Notes: generated from the letters alone by a model not told the origin. Counted from the stretch's first letter, positions 18,644 through 28,567 are shown. The stretch: DNA of 64,000 bases from Sporosarcina pasteurii (GCF_041295575.1 NZ_CP160452.1:2108001-2172000), one strand, 5' to 3'. Program-made: numbers and translations.

Positions 18644-18740
18644 AGCGCCTGGTCAGAGACGACAGGCATAAGGCGGTTTGGCGAAGCGGCGCTCTTTGCC
18701 GCACAGCCGAAACGACTTATGACCCGAGTCTCTAGGCGCT
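18644..18740 (+). repeat. 97-bp palindromic repeat, copy 2 (covarying stems)
   Basis: Same architecture as the copy at 5864-5960 but in the opposite orientation: outer arms AGCGCCT/AGGCGCT, a 4-nt bulge GGTC, a stem AGAGAC/GTCTCT, an identical internal loop GACAGG opposite ACCCGA, a stem CATAAG/CTTATG, and a 43-nt apical part with GTTTGGC/GCCGAAAC and GCGGC/GCCGC hairpins. It lies inside the fab operon between fabG and acpP, so it is transcribed (as its complement) with the operon. Confidence 0.85.
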
Positions 18741-18810
18741 GAAGCTGGATAGTAAAAGCATAGGCTTCGAAACTGGATATAACTATGTGAAAGGCGCTCC
18801 CCTTCACTAC

Positions 18811-19557
18811 TTACATCACCATTCCGCCGTCAACATGGATGGTTTGTCCTGTAATATAATCTGCGTCTTCCGATAGTAAGAATAACACAGTCTTAGCGAC
18901 ATGTTCAGCATTCCCTAGTTTCGCTAATGGAATCGTCGCAAGCATTTGTTCTTTTACATCTTCGCTTAATGCATCGGTCATTTCTGTTGTAATAAATCCT
19001 GGCGCTACTGCATTGACATAGATATTACGTGATGCCAATTCTTTCGCTGACGTCTTCGTTAATCCGATTACCCCTGCTTTTGCCGCCACATAATTTGCTT
19101 GTCCTGGATTTCCTGAAACACCAACGATGGAAGCAACATTGACAATTTTACCTGCACGTTGGCGCATCATTTGACGTGTAACACCTTTCGTGCAGAGGAA
19201 AACGCCTTTTAAGTTAATGTCAATGACATCATCCCACTCGTCTTCTTTCATTCGCATGAGCAAATTATCTTTTGTAATTCCAGCGTTATTTACAAGTATA
19301 TCAATTGAACCGAATGTTGCAATTGTCTCGTCCACTAAGTTTGTCACACTATCCGCGTTAGACACATCTGCTTGGATTGCAAATGCTTCTCCGCCTGCTT
19401 CTTGAATTAGTTGAACAACTTCTTCTGCTTTTTCTTTACTGCCGCTATAGTTGACCACTACTTTAGCGCCTTCACGCCCTAACTGAAGTGCAATTTCACG
19501 CCCAATACCGCGCGAAGCACCTGTGACGATTGCTGATTTCCCTTCAAATCTACTCAC
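18811..19557 (-). CDS. fabG: 3-oxoacyl-ACP reductase
   Basis: NADPH-dependent reductase of the elongation cycle. It has 248 residues. The Rossmann motif GASRGIGR lies near the N-terminus. Catalytic residues are seen as Asn in NNAGIT, Ser in [10 protein letters not shown], and Tyr/Lys in YVAAKAG. The start is a GTG at 19557 that overlaps the fabD stop (GTGA) and has AAAGGGTGG about 5 nt upstream; the GTG three codons earlier is less well placed. It is translationally coupled to fabD. Confidence 0.97.
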   Translation of the reverse strand: MSRFEGKSAIVTGASRGIGREIALQLGREGAKVVVNYSGSKEKAEEVVQLIQEAGGEAFAIQADVSNADSVTNLVDETIATFGSIDILVNNAGITKDNLLMRMKEDEWDDVIDINLKGVFLCTKGVTRQMMRQRAGKIVNVASIVGVSGNPGQANYVAAKAGVIGLTKTSAKELASRNIYVNAVAPGFITTEMTDALSEDVKEQMLATIPLAKLGNAEHVAKTVLFLLSEDADYITGQTIHVDGGMVM

Positions 19558-20501
19558 TTTGACCACCCTTTCGAAGCTTCCAATACTTCCGCTAATGATT
19601 GCTCATCGTAAACCGATAACACGGTTGCTTTTCTATCAATCTTCTTAATTAAGCCACTCAACACTTTACCTGGCCCACATTCGATAAAATGTGTCACACC
19701 ATTTTCTAGCATTGTTCGAACAGAATCTTCCCAACGTACTGGAGAATATAACTGTTCGACGAGTAAATCCTTTAACTGGTTGCTATCCTCAACAATCTCC
19801 GCATTAACATTCGCAATGATTGGTGGTGTTGCGTCATGCATTGTAATTTCATCAAGCGTCGCCTTAAGTTTCTCAGCAGCCGGCTTCATAAGCGAAGAGT
19901 GGAATGGACCACTCACATCTAACGGAATGGCTCTTCTAGCTCCCGCTTCTTTTAATTCGTGACAAGCTTTTTCAACGCCTGCTTTCGTTCCGGAAATGAC
20001 GATTTGGCCAGGGCAGTTCAAATTCGCTGGTTGTACAGCATCCCCGCTCTCTGTAATCTTATTCGTAATTTCGGATACCGTTTCAGCATCCAATCCAAGG
20101 ATAGCCGCCATCGCACCAACACCTGCTGGTACTGCTTCATTCATATACAAACCACGTTTATGAACAGCTAATACACCTTCTTCAAACGTAAGAACACCTG
20201 AAGCTACGAGCGCTGTATACTCACCAAGACTATGGCCTGCTGTATAATCTGGTTGAATTCCTTCTTCTTTTAAGCGACTCGCAATCATCGCGCCTACAGT
20301 TAACAATGCAGGTTGCGCATTGTAAGTAACTGTCAATTCTTCCTGAGGCCCTTCTTCAATTAGTTCACTTAATGAAAAGCCTAGTACACGGTCAGCATTC
20401 GTAAAAAACTCTTTACTCTGCTCATGATTCTCTACTAACTCAGTACCCATTCCTACTTTCTGAGAACCTTGTCCAGGAAATACGAAAGCAATCTTCGTCA
20501 T
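19554..20501 (-). CDS. fabD: Malonyl-CoA:ACP transacylase
   Basis: Transfers malonyl from CoA to ACP to supply chain extension. It has 315 residues. [14 protein letters not shown] is at residues 6-19 and the nucleophile Ser lies in [11 protein letters not shown] (about 88-98). The catalytic His is in GPFHSSLM. The start overlaps the plsX stop by 4 bp and the stop overlaps the fabG GTG, which places it firmly inside the FapR-controlled operon. Confidence 0.98.
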   Translation of the reverse strand: MTKIAFVFPGQGSQKVGMGTELVENHEQSKEFFTNADRVLGFSLSELIEEGPQEELTVTYNAQPALLTVGAMIASRLKEEGIQPDYTAGHSLGEYTALVASGVLTFEEGVLAVHKRGLYMNEAVPAGVGAMAAILGLDAETVSEITNKITESGDAVQPANLNCPGQIVISGTKAGVEKACHELKEAGARRAIPLDVSGPFHSSLMKPAAEKLKATLDEITMHDATPPIIANVNAEIVEDSNQLKDLLVEQLYSPVRWEDSVRTMLENGVTHFIECGPGKVLSGLIKKIDRKATVLSVYDEQSLAEVLEASKGWSK

Positions 20502-21490
20502 TTTGTTAACCCCTTCCCAATCGTTTCATGAATCGTTTCTGTCACTTCATATTGCACCATTGTTCTTGCTTGGCGAATTGCATTATAAATTGCACGGGCA
20601 TTTGACGAGCCATGCGCTTTAATAATTGGAGCTTTTAGGCCAAATAACCCTGCACCGCCATATTCGGAGTAATCCATTTTATTTTTCAATCCGCCTAACT
20701 CGTTCTTCACAAGTGCAGCAGATAGTTTAGTTTTCATCGAGGACATATACACTTCTTTAAGCATTGTGAAAAAGCCAAGTGCAGTTCCTTCAATTGTTTT
20801 CAATACCATATTGCCTGTAAAGCCGTCTGTTACAATTACATCGGCCGCTCCCATTAATAGATCACGGGCTTCAACGTTTCCAATAAAGTTGATAGGCGCT
20901 TCCGAAAGAATATCAAACGCTGCTTTCGTTAATTCGTTTCCTTTGCCTTCTTCTGTCCCAATATTTAACAGCCCAACTCGAGGCGTTGCAATGCTGCGAA
21001 CTTTTTCTGCGTAAATACTTCCCATTACGGCATATTGACCAAGATGCTCCGGCTTCGCGTCAGCATTTGCACCGAGATCCAGCATAACAAAGCCTTGGCC
21101 GTCTACTGTTGGTAGCGTCGGTGCAAGTGCTGGTCTCTCAATCCCATCAATTCTACCGACAATAAATAGGCCTGCCGCCATGAGTGCTCCAGTGTTTCCC
21201 GCCGAAACGCCCGCATTCGCTTCATTTTCCTTAACTGCTTGCGCCATGCGTACCATCGACGCATCTTTTTTTCGGCGAATTGCACGAACAGGTTCATCAT
21301 CTGGCTCAATAACTTCCGCACAATGAATGACCTTTAAACGTTCATGCTTTTGTAAATAAGGCGCCATCTTTTCTTCATCACCATAAATATGTATATGTAT
21401 ATCTGTAAATTCATTCAAACTTTCCAATGCACCTTGAATAATCTCGCCTGGCGCATGGTCGCCACCCATTCCATCTAAAGCAATAATCAT
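20498..21490 (-). CDS. plsX: Phosphate acyltransferase PlsX
   Basis: Makes acyl-phosphate from acyl-ACP, the first step of the PlsX/PlsY route to phosphatidic acid. It has 330 residues, starting [15 protein letters not shown]. The family motifs [10 protein letters not shown] and [10 protein letters not shown] are present. It overlaps fapR and fabD by 4 bp each. The C-terminus is ordinary. Confidence 0.98.
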   Translation of the reverse strand: MIIALDGMGGDHAPGEIIQGALESLNEFTDIHIHIYGDEEKMAPYLQKHERLKVIHCAEVIEPDDEPVRAIRRKKDASMVRMAQAVKENEANAGVSAGNTGALMAAGLFIVGRIDGIERPALAPTLPTVDGQGFVMLDLGANADAKPEHLGQYAVMGSIYAEKVRSIATPRVGLLNIGTEEGKGNELTKAAFDILSEAPINFIGNVEARDLLMGAADVIVTDGFTGNMVLKTIEGTALGFFTMLKEVYMSSMKTKLSAALVKNELGGLKNKMDYSEYGGAGLFGLKAPIIKAHGSSNARAIYNAIRQARTMVQYEVTETIHETIGKGLTK

Positions 21491-22071
21491 TGTTTATCCT
21501 CCTGCTTCTTATCCGTCGTGCGGTACATATAGAATTGTCCTGTAAATACAAGAACATCACCTACAGTTGACTCTACTTTAACCAAGGTACGTCTCTCTTT
21601 TACAGTTTCCTTGATTACTTCTGCACGTGCAACAACTCTATCACCGGCTTTGACAGGTTTAAGAAATTCAATATTGGATTTAACTGTCAATGCCAGGTCA
21701 TCATCCATGACCGCAACAGCTAGTGAATTTGCTTGTGCGAACAAATGATGCCCTCTAGCAATTCCATTTCGTTGAAAAACATGGTCCGCAGTCACATCAA
21801 AAATCGAGATGGCGCTAGCATCGAGTTTAATATCAATAATATCGCCAATCACTTCATCTGACCCTAAAGACTTTACTTCTCCGGCCATTGTCTGTGTAGC
21901 GACTTGCTTCAAACGTTTACGTAATTCCGGAATTCCACATTCAAGTCGATCCAATCGGATTGTTTGAACACTAACCTCAAAATGTTTGGAAAGGTCTTCA
22001 TCTGTTACAAATGGATTTTCTTCTATCAATTTCCCCAGACGTAGTTGCCTTTCTTTCTTAGGCATTCGCAC
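21487..22071 (-). CDS. fapR: Transcriptional repressor of lipid synthesis FapR
   Basis: Repressor that senses malonyl-CoA and controls the fap regulon. It has 194 residues from a GTG at 22071, which has AAGGTG 6 nt upstream and gives the same N-terminal length as B. subtilis FapR; the ATG at 22065 is the alternative. The longer GTG at 22095 lies inside the operator and is excluded. The N-terminal DeoR-like helix-turn-helix (about 10-55) includes [12 protein letters not shown], and the C-terminal hot-dog malonyl-CoA domain covers about 80-185. It is the first gene of fapR-plsX-fabD-fabG-acpP and is probably autoregulated through the adjacent operator. Confidence 0.96.
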   Translation of the reverse strand: MRMPKKERQLRLGKLIEENPFVTDEDLSKHFEVSVQTIRLDRLECGIPELRKRLKQVATQTMAGEVKSLGSDEVIGDIIDIKLDASAISIFDVTADHVFQRNGIARGHHLFAQANSLAVAVMDDDLALTVKSNIEFLKPVKAGDRVVARAEVIKETVKERRTLVKVESTVGDVLVFTGQFYMYRTTDKKQEDKQ

Positions 22072-22088
22072 ATACTTCACCTTCCGAT

Positions 22089-22105
22089 TTAGCACTTGGT
22101 ACTAA
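22089..22105 (-). promoter_or_regulatory. FapR operator
   Basis: The minus-strand sequence TTAGTACCAAGTGCTAA is an inverted repeat (TTAGTAC/GTGCTAA around CAA) that matches the known FapR box. It sits just after the -10 hexamer of the fapR promoter, which fits repression by blocking initiation, relieved by malonyl-CoA. Confidence 0.88.
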
Positions 22106-22109
22106 TATC

Positions 22110-22138
22110 AGTATATAAAGAGAGGTATCAGAATGCAA
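22110..22138 (-). promoter_or_regulatory. Sigma-A promoter of the fapR operon
   Basis: On the minus strand, TTGCAT (-35, 22133-22138) and TATACT (-10, 22110-22115) are spaced exactly 17 nt, immediately upstream of the FapR operator. Confidence 0.85.
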
Positions 22139-22179
22139 GAAATTTATAAATGCACATAATAAATATTTTTGTAAAACAA

Positions 22180-22214
22180 AAAGTAGCGGAGAAAGAAGAT
22201 GCCCCCGCTACTTT
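22180..22214 (-). terminator. Rho-independent terminator after recG
   Basis: A perfect 10-bp stem (AAAGTAGCGG/CCGCTACTTT) with a 15-nt loop is followed on the minus strand by TTGTTTT. It lies about 70 bp past the recG stop. The fapR promoter starts beyond it. Confidence 0.85.
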
Positions 22215-22283
22215 GAATCGTTTTATAAATCTGCCTATCTTCCATAATCAAACGCACACACAGAGGTTCGGTACAATCGACTA

Positions 22284-24332
22284 TCAATCCATTCGATCGG
22301 TACTTAAAGCGCCCGACTGTTCTAGATTTTCTCTTAGAACACGGTATTCCTCTGAACTCCAAAACTCTTCAGATGCCAGAAGTTGTTCAGCATCTTTCCT
22401 TGCTGTATCAAGTGCCCGGTAATCATGAACAAGATCGGCCATTTTAAATTCAGGGAGTCCGCTTTGCTTTTTACCGAAAAAGTCGCCGGCCCCTCGTAAC
22501 TCCAGATCCTTTTCAGCTAAAACAAATCCATCATTTGTTTCTGTCATTGAATGCATTCGTTCTTTACCTTCTTCTGTCTTCGGGTCTGCTAAAAGCACAC
22601 AATAGGATTGCTCTGCACCTCGGCCGACACGTCCTCTTAATTGGTGGAGTTGAGATAAACCAAAGCGCGTCGCATCATAAATTAACATAAATGTTGCATT
22701 TGGTACGTTTACGCCTACTTCAACAACTGTTGTAGAGACTAGGACATCGATTGCACCTTCACTAAACTCATGCATAATTTGATCTTTTTCATCTGGATGA
22801 AGACGCCCATGCATGAGTCCTACTTTAAATTTGCCTTGAAAATATACCGTTAATTGATTGTAGACATCTACAGCATTTTGCACATCAAGTTTGTCGGACT
22901 CTTCAATAAGCGGACAAATTACGTATGCTTGGCGACCTTTCTGTAGCTCGCTTGCCATTTTTCTCAAAACCGGCTGTAAAGCATCTTCTTTCAACCAATG
23001 CGTTTCAATTTCTTTTCTACCAGCTGGCAATTCATCCAATATCGATACATCCATTTCACCAAAAGCCGTAATGGCTAACGTTCGTGGAATCGGCGTAGCA
23101 GTCATAAATAAGACATCGGGGTCTATGCCTTTTTCTCGAAGGACTCGTCGCTGTTCAACACCAAATCTGTGTTGCTCATCCGTAATGACAAACCCTAAAT
23201 TTTTAAATATAACATCTGGTTGAATAAGCGCATGCGTACCAATCAGTAAGTCAATTTTTCCTTCTTCGAGCATTTCAAGCAGTTGCTTTCGCGCTTTCCC
23301 TTTTGTTGAACCTGACAAAAATGCTACAGATACGTTAAAGGGTTCCAGCCACTCTGCAAGAGAAGTTGCATGTTGTTCTGCTAGAATTTCTGTAGGGGCC
23401 ATCATCGCCCCTTGAAACCCAGCAGTAATGGCCGCATAGAGACCTATCGCCGCAACAACTGTTTTCCCTGAACCTACATCTCCTTGAAGGAGCCGATTCA
23501 TTCGCACTTCACTTTTAAGTTCAGCACAAAGTTCATTCACAACTCTTTTTTGTGCATTTGTTAATTCGAAGGGCAACGACGCGATAAACTTTTTTACTTT
23601 ATCAAGATCATAGTTTATCGGCATGCCTCTTTCCGCTTCTTTTCTTACCTTTTTCATCGCTTGCATTTTCATTTGAAATAACAGAAGTTCTTCATAAACA
23701 AAACGCCTTCTTGCGTGTTTCATATGTGCAGGACTTAGAGGAAAATGAATCATTTCGAGTGCTTCTTTAATATTCGGTAATTTATACGCTTCAAGTAGGC
23801 CGGCTGGTAATGACTCTTCCACTCCATCTCCAATACCATCTAGCGCACTTCTCATAAAACGTCTGAAAGTTTTTTGGTGCATCACACCTTTTAAGCTATA
23901 GATAGGTTCGAAGTTTGCATCTTCATCTTTGGGTCCTACTGAAAAATTGCTTACGTTAATCGTTTGTCGTCCACGATCCCATCTTCCGGTTACCGTCACG
24001 ATATTGCCCGGCATCATTCGGTCTTTTAAATAATGTTGATTAAAAAAGACGGCTTTTACAAGATGCCTACCCGTAAGTAATCTAACTTGTAGGCGTGATC
24101 GTTTATTTCCGAAAAATTGAACTGAAGGCTCACTTTCGACCCTTCCTTCAACTGTCACTCTTTCGTTATGCGGCGTTTCAGCCAAATCCTTTAACGTAAA
24201 ATCATCATGCCGATACGGGAATGTCATAATTAAATCTGAAATTGTGTAAATGCCAAGTTTTTCAAGTTGCTCGCTCGCCTTTTGCCCAATCCCTTTAATC
24301 GTTTTTACGTCATGATGAAGGAATGTGGTCAC
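22284..24332 (-). CDS. recG: ATP-dependent DNA helicase RecG
   Basis: Branch-migration helicase that rescues stalled forks. It has 682 residues from a GTG at 24332, the same length as I recall for B. subtilis RecG. The open frame continues 43 codons upstream, but that part overlaps sdaAA and shows no family similarity. Domains: wedge/OB domain about 60-230, helicase motifs GDVGSGKTVVAAI (about 290), DEQHRFGV (DExH, about 385), MTATPIPRT, then VVEVGVNVPNA and QLRGRVGRG. It overlaps the sdaAA end by 23 bp, so translation is probably coupled. Confidence 0.97.
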   Translation of the reverse strand: MTTFLHHDVKTIKGIGQKASEQLEKLGIYTISDLIMTFPYRHDDFTLKDLAETPHNERVTVEGRVESEPSVQFFGNKRSRLQVRLLTGRHLVKAVFFNQHYLKDRMMPGNIVTVTGRWDRGRQTINVSNFSVGPKDEDANFEPIYSLKGVMHQKTFRRFMRSALDGIGDGVEESLPAGLLEAYKLPNIKEALEMIHFPLSPAHMKHARRRFVYEELLLFQMKMQAMKKVRKEAERGMPINYDLDKVKKFIASLPFELTNAQKRVVNELCAELKSEVRMNRLLQGDVGSGKTVVAAIGLYAAITAGFQGAMMAPTEILAEQHATSLAEWLEPFNVSVAFLSGSTKGKARKQLLEMLEEGKIDLLIGTHALIQPDVIFKNLGFVITDEQHRFGVEQRRVLREKGIDPDVLFMTATPIPRTLAITAFGEMDVSILDELPAGRKEIETHWLKEDALQPVLRKMASELQKGRQAYVICPLIEESDKLDVQNAVDVYNQLTVYFQGKFKVGLMHGRLHPDEKDQIMHEFSEGAIDVLVSTTVVEVGVNVPNATFMLIYDATRFGLSQLHQLRGRVGRGAEQSYCVLLADPKTEEGKERMHSMTETNDGFVLAEKDLELRGAGDFFGKKQSGLPEFKMADLVHDYRALDTARKDAEQLLASEEFWSSEEYRVLRENLEQSGALSTDRMD

Positions 24333-25221
24333 TGTTTTCTTTCGTCCCACCAAATATTTTTGCTTCCAGTGCCTTTCCTGTTGGCGTTGTTGCGAGTCCC
24401 CCTTTGGCAGTTTCCCGTAAAGCTGACGGCATAGATTGTCCGATTCGGTGCATTGCATCAATCACTTCGTCTGTTGGAATACGACTTACAACGCCAGCAA
24501 GTGCCATATCCGCCCCGACAAGCGCCTTTGCAGCTCCCATTGCATTCCGTTTCACACAAGGTACTTCAACAAGCCCCGCAACTGGATCACAAACGAGCCC
24601 AAGCATATTTTTCATGACAATCGAAAAAGCTTCAGCACTTTGCTGTGGTGTTCCTCCAGCCATTTCAACGATTGCAGCTGCAGCCATAGAAGCTGCAGAT
24701 CCTGTTTCTGCTTGACATCCACCCGCTGCACCTGAAATAGACGCATTGTTAGCTACGACAAATCCAAATGCACCCGTTGTAAATAAATAATTTAACATCT
24801 GGTCTCTCGTTGGATTCAGTTTATTTTTCACTGCAAATAGCGTTCCCGGTACAATACCCGCTGCTCCCGCTGTAGGCGTTGCACAAATTGTTCCCATCGC
24901 AGCGTTTACTTCATTGGTTGCAACCGCCTTACTCACCGCATCTAATATTAAATCACCTGATAAGGACTTGCCTGAAGCCATATATTTTTGAATTAAAACA
25001 GCGTCTCCACCTGTTAAACCTGACGTCGATTGAACGCCCTGTAGTCCTTTTTCCACAGCCTCTTCCATTACCGTCAAATTATTATCCATTTGTGCGATAA
25101 TTTCTTCACGTGTTCGTCGTGAAAGAAGCATTTCCTGTTCTATCATAATTTCCGAAATCGGCTTACTACTCGATTCTGCTAAGGCGACAAGTTCTTTTAC
25201 AGATTTGAATAATACTTCCAT
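24310..25221 (-). CDS. sdaAA: L-serine dehydratase, alpha subunit (iron-sulfur)
   Basis: Catalytic [4Fe-4S] subunit that deaminates L-serine to pyruvate and ammonia. It has 303 residues. Likely cluster cysteines are in CATPTAGAAG, GGCQAETGSA and LVCDPVAGLVEVPC. It lies 12 bp after sdaAB, and its last codons overlap the start of recG. Ammonia release by this enzyme is relevant to the ammonia-dependent CarA proposed in this window, though any link is speculative. Confidence 0.97.
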   Translation of the reverse strand: MEVLFKSVKELVALAESSSKPISEIMIEQEMLLSRRTREEIIAQMDNNLTVMEEAVEKGLQGVQSTSGLTGGDAVLIQKYMASGKSLSGDLILDAVSKAVATNEVNAAMGTICATPTAGAAGIVPGTLFAVKNKLNPTRDQMLNYLFTTGAFGFVVANNASISGAAGGCQAETGSAASMAAAAIVEMAGGTPQQSAEAFSIVMKNMLGLVCDPVAGLVEVPCVKRNAMGAAKALVGADMALAGVVSRIPTDEVIDAMHRIGQSMPSALRETAKGGLATTPTGKALEAKIFGGTKENSDHIPSS

Positions 25222-25233
25222 GTCAATCCCTCC

Positions 25234-25896
25234 TTATTCCGCTATCGTAGAGACTTGCGTTATGTGTGGCAACCCTCTTAATTCATTAATAATTTCATCA
25301 TCTATTAATTGATCGACTTCAATGACCATTAAAGCCATTTTCCCTTTTTCTTTTCTGCCAACTTCCATATGTGCGATATTAACCCCTCGTTTGGCAAGCG
25401 CATTGGCAACACTCGCGATGAGTCCCGCTCGGTCTTGGTGAACGACGAGTAGTGCAGGATAATTTCCTGAAAGTCTTAACGGGAAACCATTCAACTCGAC
25501 AACTTCCATTTTCCCACCGCCAATTGAAATTCCCGTTAACTCCATGACACTGTTTTCATCACCAATTACAATCTTTGCAGTATTTGGATGTTCCATTTCT
25601 TCCTCTTCGGGAATAAACTCAAATGAAAAGCCAGCCTTTTTTGCATCTTCAAATGCCGTCTTTATTCGTTCATCAAATGTATCGTAATCCATTAATCCGC
25701 CAATAATCGCGACATCTGTCCCATGTCCTTTATAAGTCTCTGCAAATGAACCGTATAAATATATTTTCGCCCAATCTGGCTGCCTTCCAAATAAAGTTCT
25801 TGCAACACGGCCAATACGTGCCGCACCTGCCGTATGAGACGACGATGGTCCAATCATGACGGGTCCAATAATATCGAATACTGATCTAAATTTCAT
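25234..25896 (-). CDS. sdaAB: L-serine dehydratase, beta subunit
   Basis: Partner subunit of iron-sulfur L-serine dehydratase. It has 220 residues. The N-terminal domain includes GPSSSHTAGAARIGRVAR (about 16-33), typical of the SDH beta chain. A C-terminal ACT domain (about 147-220, LLVVHQDRAGLIASVANALA) suggests serine binding or regulation. The AAGGGGG ribosome site precedes the ATG. It heads the sdaAB-sdaAA-recG unit after the yloV terminator. Confidence 0.97.
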   Translation of the reverse strand: MKFRSVFDIIGPVMIGPSSSHTAGAARIGRVARTLFGRQPDWAKIYLYGSFAETYKGHGTDVAIIGGLMDYDTFDERIKTAFEDAKKAGFSFEFIPEEEEMEHPNTAKIVIGDENSVMELTGISIGGGKMEVVELNGFPLRLSGNYPALLVVHQDRAGLIASVANALAKRGVNIAHMEVGRKEKGKMALMVIEVDQLIDDEIINELRGLPHITQVSTIAE

Positions 25897-25997
25897 TTTT
25901 CATACCCCCTTCTACTGCACTTACTTCTATTTTACATCAATAGGCGGACGATGCCAAAATACTTTTCACTTTTAAATTTCCCTTCAATAAAGAGAGA

Positions 25998-26041
25998 AAA
26001 AGTAGAGTAGAGAATCTGTTAGATTTCCCTGCTCTACTTTT
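25998..26041 (-). terminator. Rho-independent terminator after the yloU-yloV unit
   Basis: AAAAGTAGAG pairs with CTCTACTTTT (10 bp) with a further imperfect inner stem (AGGGAAATCT/AGATTCTCT), followed on the minus strand by TTC. It is about 35 bp past the yloV stop. Confidence 0.8.
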
Positions 26042-26075
26042 ATTTAGGTTTCTTGAAAAGCCTGACACATTTATT

Positions 26076-27725
26076 TTATTCAACAGAAATGATATACGGA
26101 TATAATGGTTGCTTCCCATTATACAACTCAACATCGACATGATCAAAATGCTCTTCTATATAGTCTCCAATGCGTGTCGCTTCTTCCTCACTCACATCTT
26201 CACCATATATAACGGTAATAATTTCAGATTCGTCATCAATAATCTTTTGAATGAGTGATTTTGTTACATCTTCTAATGACGGATTCGTTGTGACAATTTT
26301 GCCGCTATCAATTCCCATGAATGCACCTTTTTTAATATCAATGCCATCAATTGAAGTATCACGAACTGCGTATGTCACTTGAGCTGTTTTTACATAAGAA
26401 GCAGCTTCAATCATCGCATTTTTATTCACTTCGACATCAGCTTCTGGATTAAATGCTAGGATTGCTGATAGGCCTTCAGGAACAGTCGTAGTTGGTACAA
26501 CTGCTGCTTCAATACCAAGATGTTCTGCTGCTTGCTCAGCAGCCATTACGATATTTTTATTGTTCGGTAAAATTAGAACTCTTTCTGCACTTACATCTTC
26601 AATCGCTTTAACGATGTCTTGAGTTGAAGGATTCATCGTTTGTCCGCCTTCAATGACAACTGAAGCCCCGACACTCTTTAATAATTCAGCAATGCCCGAG
26701 CCCATTGCTACAGTAACAACCGCATAAGGATGCTTCTCTTTTTTGTCGTTTGCTTTCGTGCCGACAATATCTTCGTGTTGCTGCCTCATATTTTCAATCT
26801 TCATATTGATGAGTGAACCATATTTTTGGCTGAATGATAGGACATCCCCAGGTGTTTCTGAATGTATATGTACTTTTGCAATTTCGTCATCAGAAATCAC
26901 AAGCAGGGAGTCTCCAAATTCACTTAGTTCTTGACGGTATTCTCCCTCATCAAAAGGATTGTCAATAAGTTTTTCGGACTCAAACTTCACCATGAACTCA
27001 GTACAATAGCCGTAAATAATATCATCCGTACTCATAAAGTCTTGAACACTTTGATGATGCGCCGCATTTACAAGCTCGTCCATCGATTGAACATCCGTTC
27101 TGACCGGCAATTCTTCACCTTTAAGACAAGCCAAAAACCCTTCATAAACGTACACAAGACCTTGACCGCCGCTGTCAACAACCCCAACTTCCTTCAATAC
27201 AGCGAGTAGTTCAGGTGTACGGTCGAGGGAGGCTTTCGCTTCATCTACGACGGTTTCCATTACTTCAATGACATCATCAGTAGTATTCGCTTTTTCTACG
27301 GCCGCATTAGCTGCATCTTTTGCAACTGTTAAAATCGTACCCTCAACCGGCTTCATAACAGCCTTATAAGCCGTGTCAACTCCGTATTTTAATGCGTCAG
27401 CAAATTTCTTCCCATCAATTTTCGCTTCACTTTCTATTGCTTTTCCGAACCCGCGAAACAATTGAGAAAGAATGACTCCTGAGTTTCCACGTGCTCCCAT
27501 TAATAAACCTTTTGAAAGGGCTCCTGCTGTTTCGCCAATATGCTCGACAGTATTAGCTTCAATTTCTTTTGCTCCTGAGGACATTGACAAATTCATATTT
27601 GTCCCTGTATCTCCATCCGGAACTGGGAAAACGTTAAGCGAATCAACGTAATCCGCATTTTCATAAAGGTGATGGGCACCGAGCTTCACCATTTCCGAAA
27701 ATTTCACTCCATCAATAAACTTCAT
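26076..27725 (-). CDS. fakA: DhaL/DAK-domain fatty-acid kinase catalytic protein (FakA/YloV)
   Basis: ATP-binding component that phosphorylates fatty acids held by a DegV-family FakB protein. It has 549 residues, full length. The N-terminal DhaL domain (about 10-200) has FPVPDGDTGTNMNLS (about 33-47) and MGARGNSGVILSQ (about 77-89), which form the nucleotide/metal site. The middle and C-terminal FakA domains follow. It is paired with the Asp23-like yloU, 18 bp upstream. The partner fakB is not in this window. Confidence 0.93.
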   Translation of the reverse strand: MKFIDGVKFSEMVKLGAHHLYENADYVDSLNVFPVPDGDTGTNMNLSMSSGAKEIEANTVEHIGETAGALSKGLLMGARGNSGVILSQLFRGFGKAIESEAKIDGKKFADALKYGVDTAYKAVMKPVEGTILTVAKDAANAAVEKANTTDDVIEVMETVVDEAKASLDRTPELLAVLKEVGVVDSGGQGLVYVYEGFLACLKGEELPVRTDVQSMDELVNAAHHQSVQDFMSTDDIIYGYCTEFMVKFESEKLIDNPFDEGEYRQELSEFGDSLLVISDDEIAKVHIHSETPGDVLSFSQKYGSLINMKIENMRQQHEDIVGTKANDKKEKHPYAVVTVAMGSGIAELLKSVGASVVIEGGQTMNPSTQDIVKAIEDVSAERVLILPNNKNIVMAAEQAAEHLGIEAAVVPTTTVPEGLSAILAFNPEADVEVNKNAMIEAASYVKTAQVTYAVRDTSIDGIDIKKGAFMGIDSGKIVTTNPSLEDVTKSLIQKIIDDESEIITVIYGEDVSEEEATRIGDYIEEHFDHVDVELYNGKQPLYPYIISVE

Positions 27726-27743
27726 TACCTAAAATTCCTCCTT

Positions 27744-28106
27744 CTAAAAGTTCGTCACTCGGACTCCCTGAACGAAAATGTTGATTGATTCCACACTAAG
27801 ACCTACTGTTTTTTGCAATGTATATTTTACTTTCGATTGAACTTGATACGCAACTTCGGAAATTTTAGTGCCATATCCAACAATGACATGAACATCAATA
27901 TGTGTATCCTCACCAATATTACGGACAATCACACCACGCGCAAAGTTTTCTTTCCGCAATATTTCTGTCAAGCCGTCTCGAATCTGATGTCTAGACGCCA
28001 TTCCTACAATTCCATAACACTCAATTGATGCTTCACCTACGATTTGGGCAATTACATCATTTGTAATATCAATCTTGCCATATTCATTCTTTACTTCGAT
28101 TGACAT
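27744..28106 (-). CDS. yloU: Asp23/Gls24 family envelope stress protein (YloU)
   Basis: Small Asp23-family protein of 120 residues, starting MSIEVKNEYGKIDIT at the ATG 28106 with a GGGGGG ribosome site about 8 nt upstream. The core IAQIVGEASIECYGIVGMAS (about 19-38) is diagnostic. Asp23 proteins form membrane-proximal complexes and respond to envelope stress, and YloU always accompanies YloV/FakA, though its exact role is unclear. The roughly 270 bp up to rpmB is a divergent promoter region. It contains an 8-bp inverted repeat (AAAAGCTG/CAGCTTTT, 28205-28241) of unknown meaning. Confidence 0.93.
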   Translation of the reverse strand: MSIEVKNEYGKIDITNDVIAQIVGEASIECYGIVGMASRHQIRDGLTEILRKENFARGVIVRNIGEDTHIDVHVIVGYGTKISEVAYQVQSKVKYTLQKTVGLSVESINIFVQGVRVTNF

Positions 28107-28378
28107 AAATATGTCCCCCCGCATCTTTTTTCGTTCACCCTATTGTACTATACCCGACATTATAATAAAAGAAATGATATTGTATTTAAAAGTGAGTCTA
28201 TTACAAAAGCTGTTCGCATCTAGGCGCCTTCATCAGCTTTTATTGATTGGATGTAAAGCACATTTACTTGAAAGACCTGTCGAAATCAGTTGCTATTGCC
28301 TTTACTTTATGATAAATTAAGTTGTATGCAAATTAATGAGTGCATCATTGAATCTTCACAAACGAGGAGGTAACAAAT

Positions 28379-28567
28379 ATGTCTAAACAATGTGTAATTA
28401 CTGGCCGTAAAGCTGGTGTTGGTAACACGCGTTCACACGCATTAAACTCAAGCAGACGTAAATGGGGTGCAAACCTTCAAAAAGTTCGCATTCTTGTTAA
28501 CGGAAAACCTAAACGTGTTTGGGTATCTGCAAGAGCATTAAAATCTGGTAAAGTTCAACGCGTATAA
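28379..28567 (+). CDS. rpmB: Large-subunit ribosomal protein L28
   Basis: 50S protein of 62 residues ([16 protein letters not shown] start, [10 protein letters not shown] end). Only a single Cys is present, so the zinc-ribbon form of L28 is excluded. The GAGGAGG ribosome site lies about 8 nt before the ATG. It is one of only two real genes on the plus strand here, transcribed divergently from yloU and convergently with spoVM. Confidence 0.98.
   Translation: MSKQCVITGRKAGVGNTRSHALNSSRRKWGANLQKVRILVNGKPKRVWVSARALKSGKVQRV

Noticed and set aside
22072..22095. Upstream GTG start for fapR
   Set aside because: The codon lies within the FapR operator, at or next to the expected transcription start, so it cannot have a ribosome site.
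24333..24461. 43-codon N-terminal extension of RecG
   Set aside because: It overlaps sdaAA, has no similarity to the family, and removing it gives the usual 682 residues.
28205..28241. AAAAGCTG/CAGCTTTT inverted repeat between yloU and rpmB, with TCTAGGCGC resembling the edge of the 97-bp repeat
   Set aside because: It lacks the internal loop and stems of that family; at most a decayed relic. As a terminator it would have no gene to serve.
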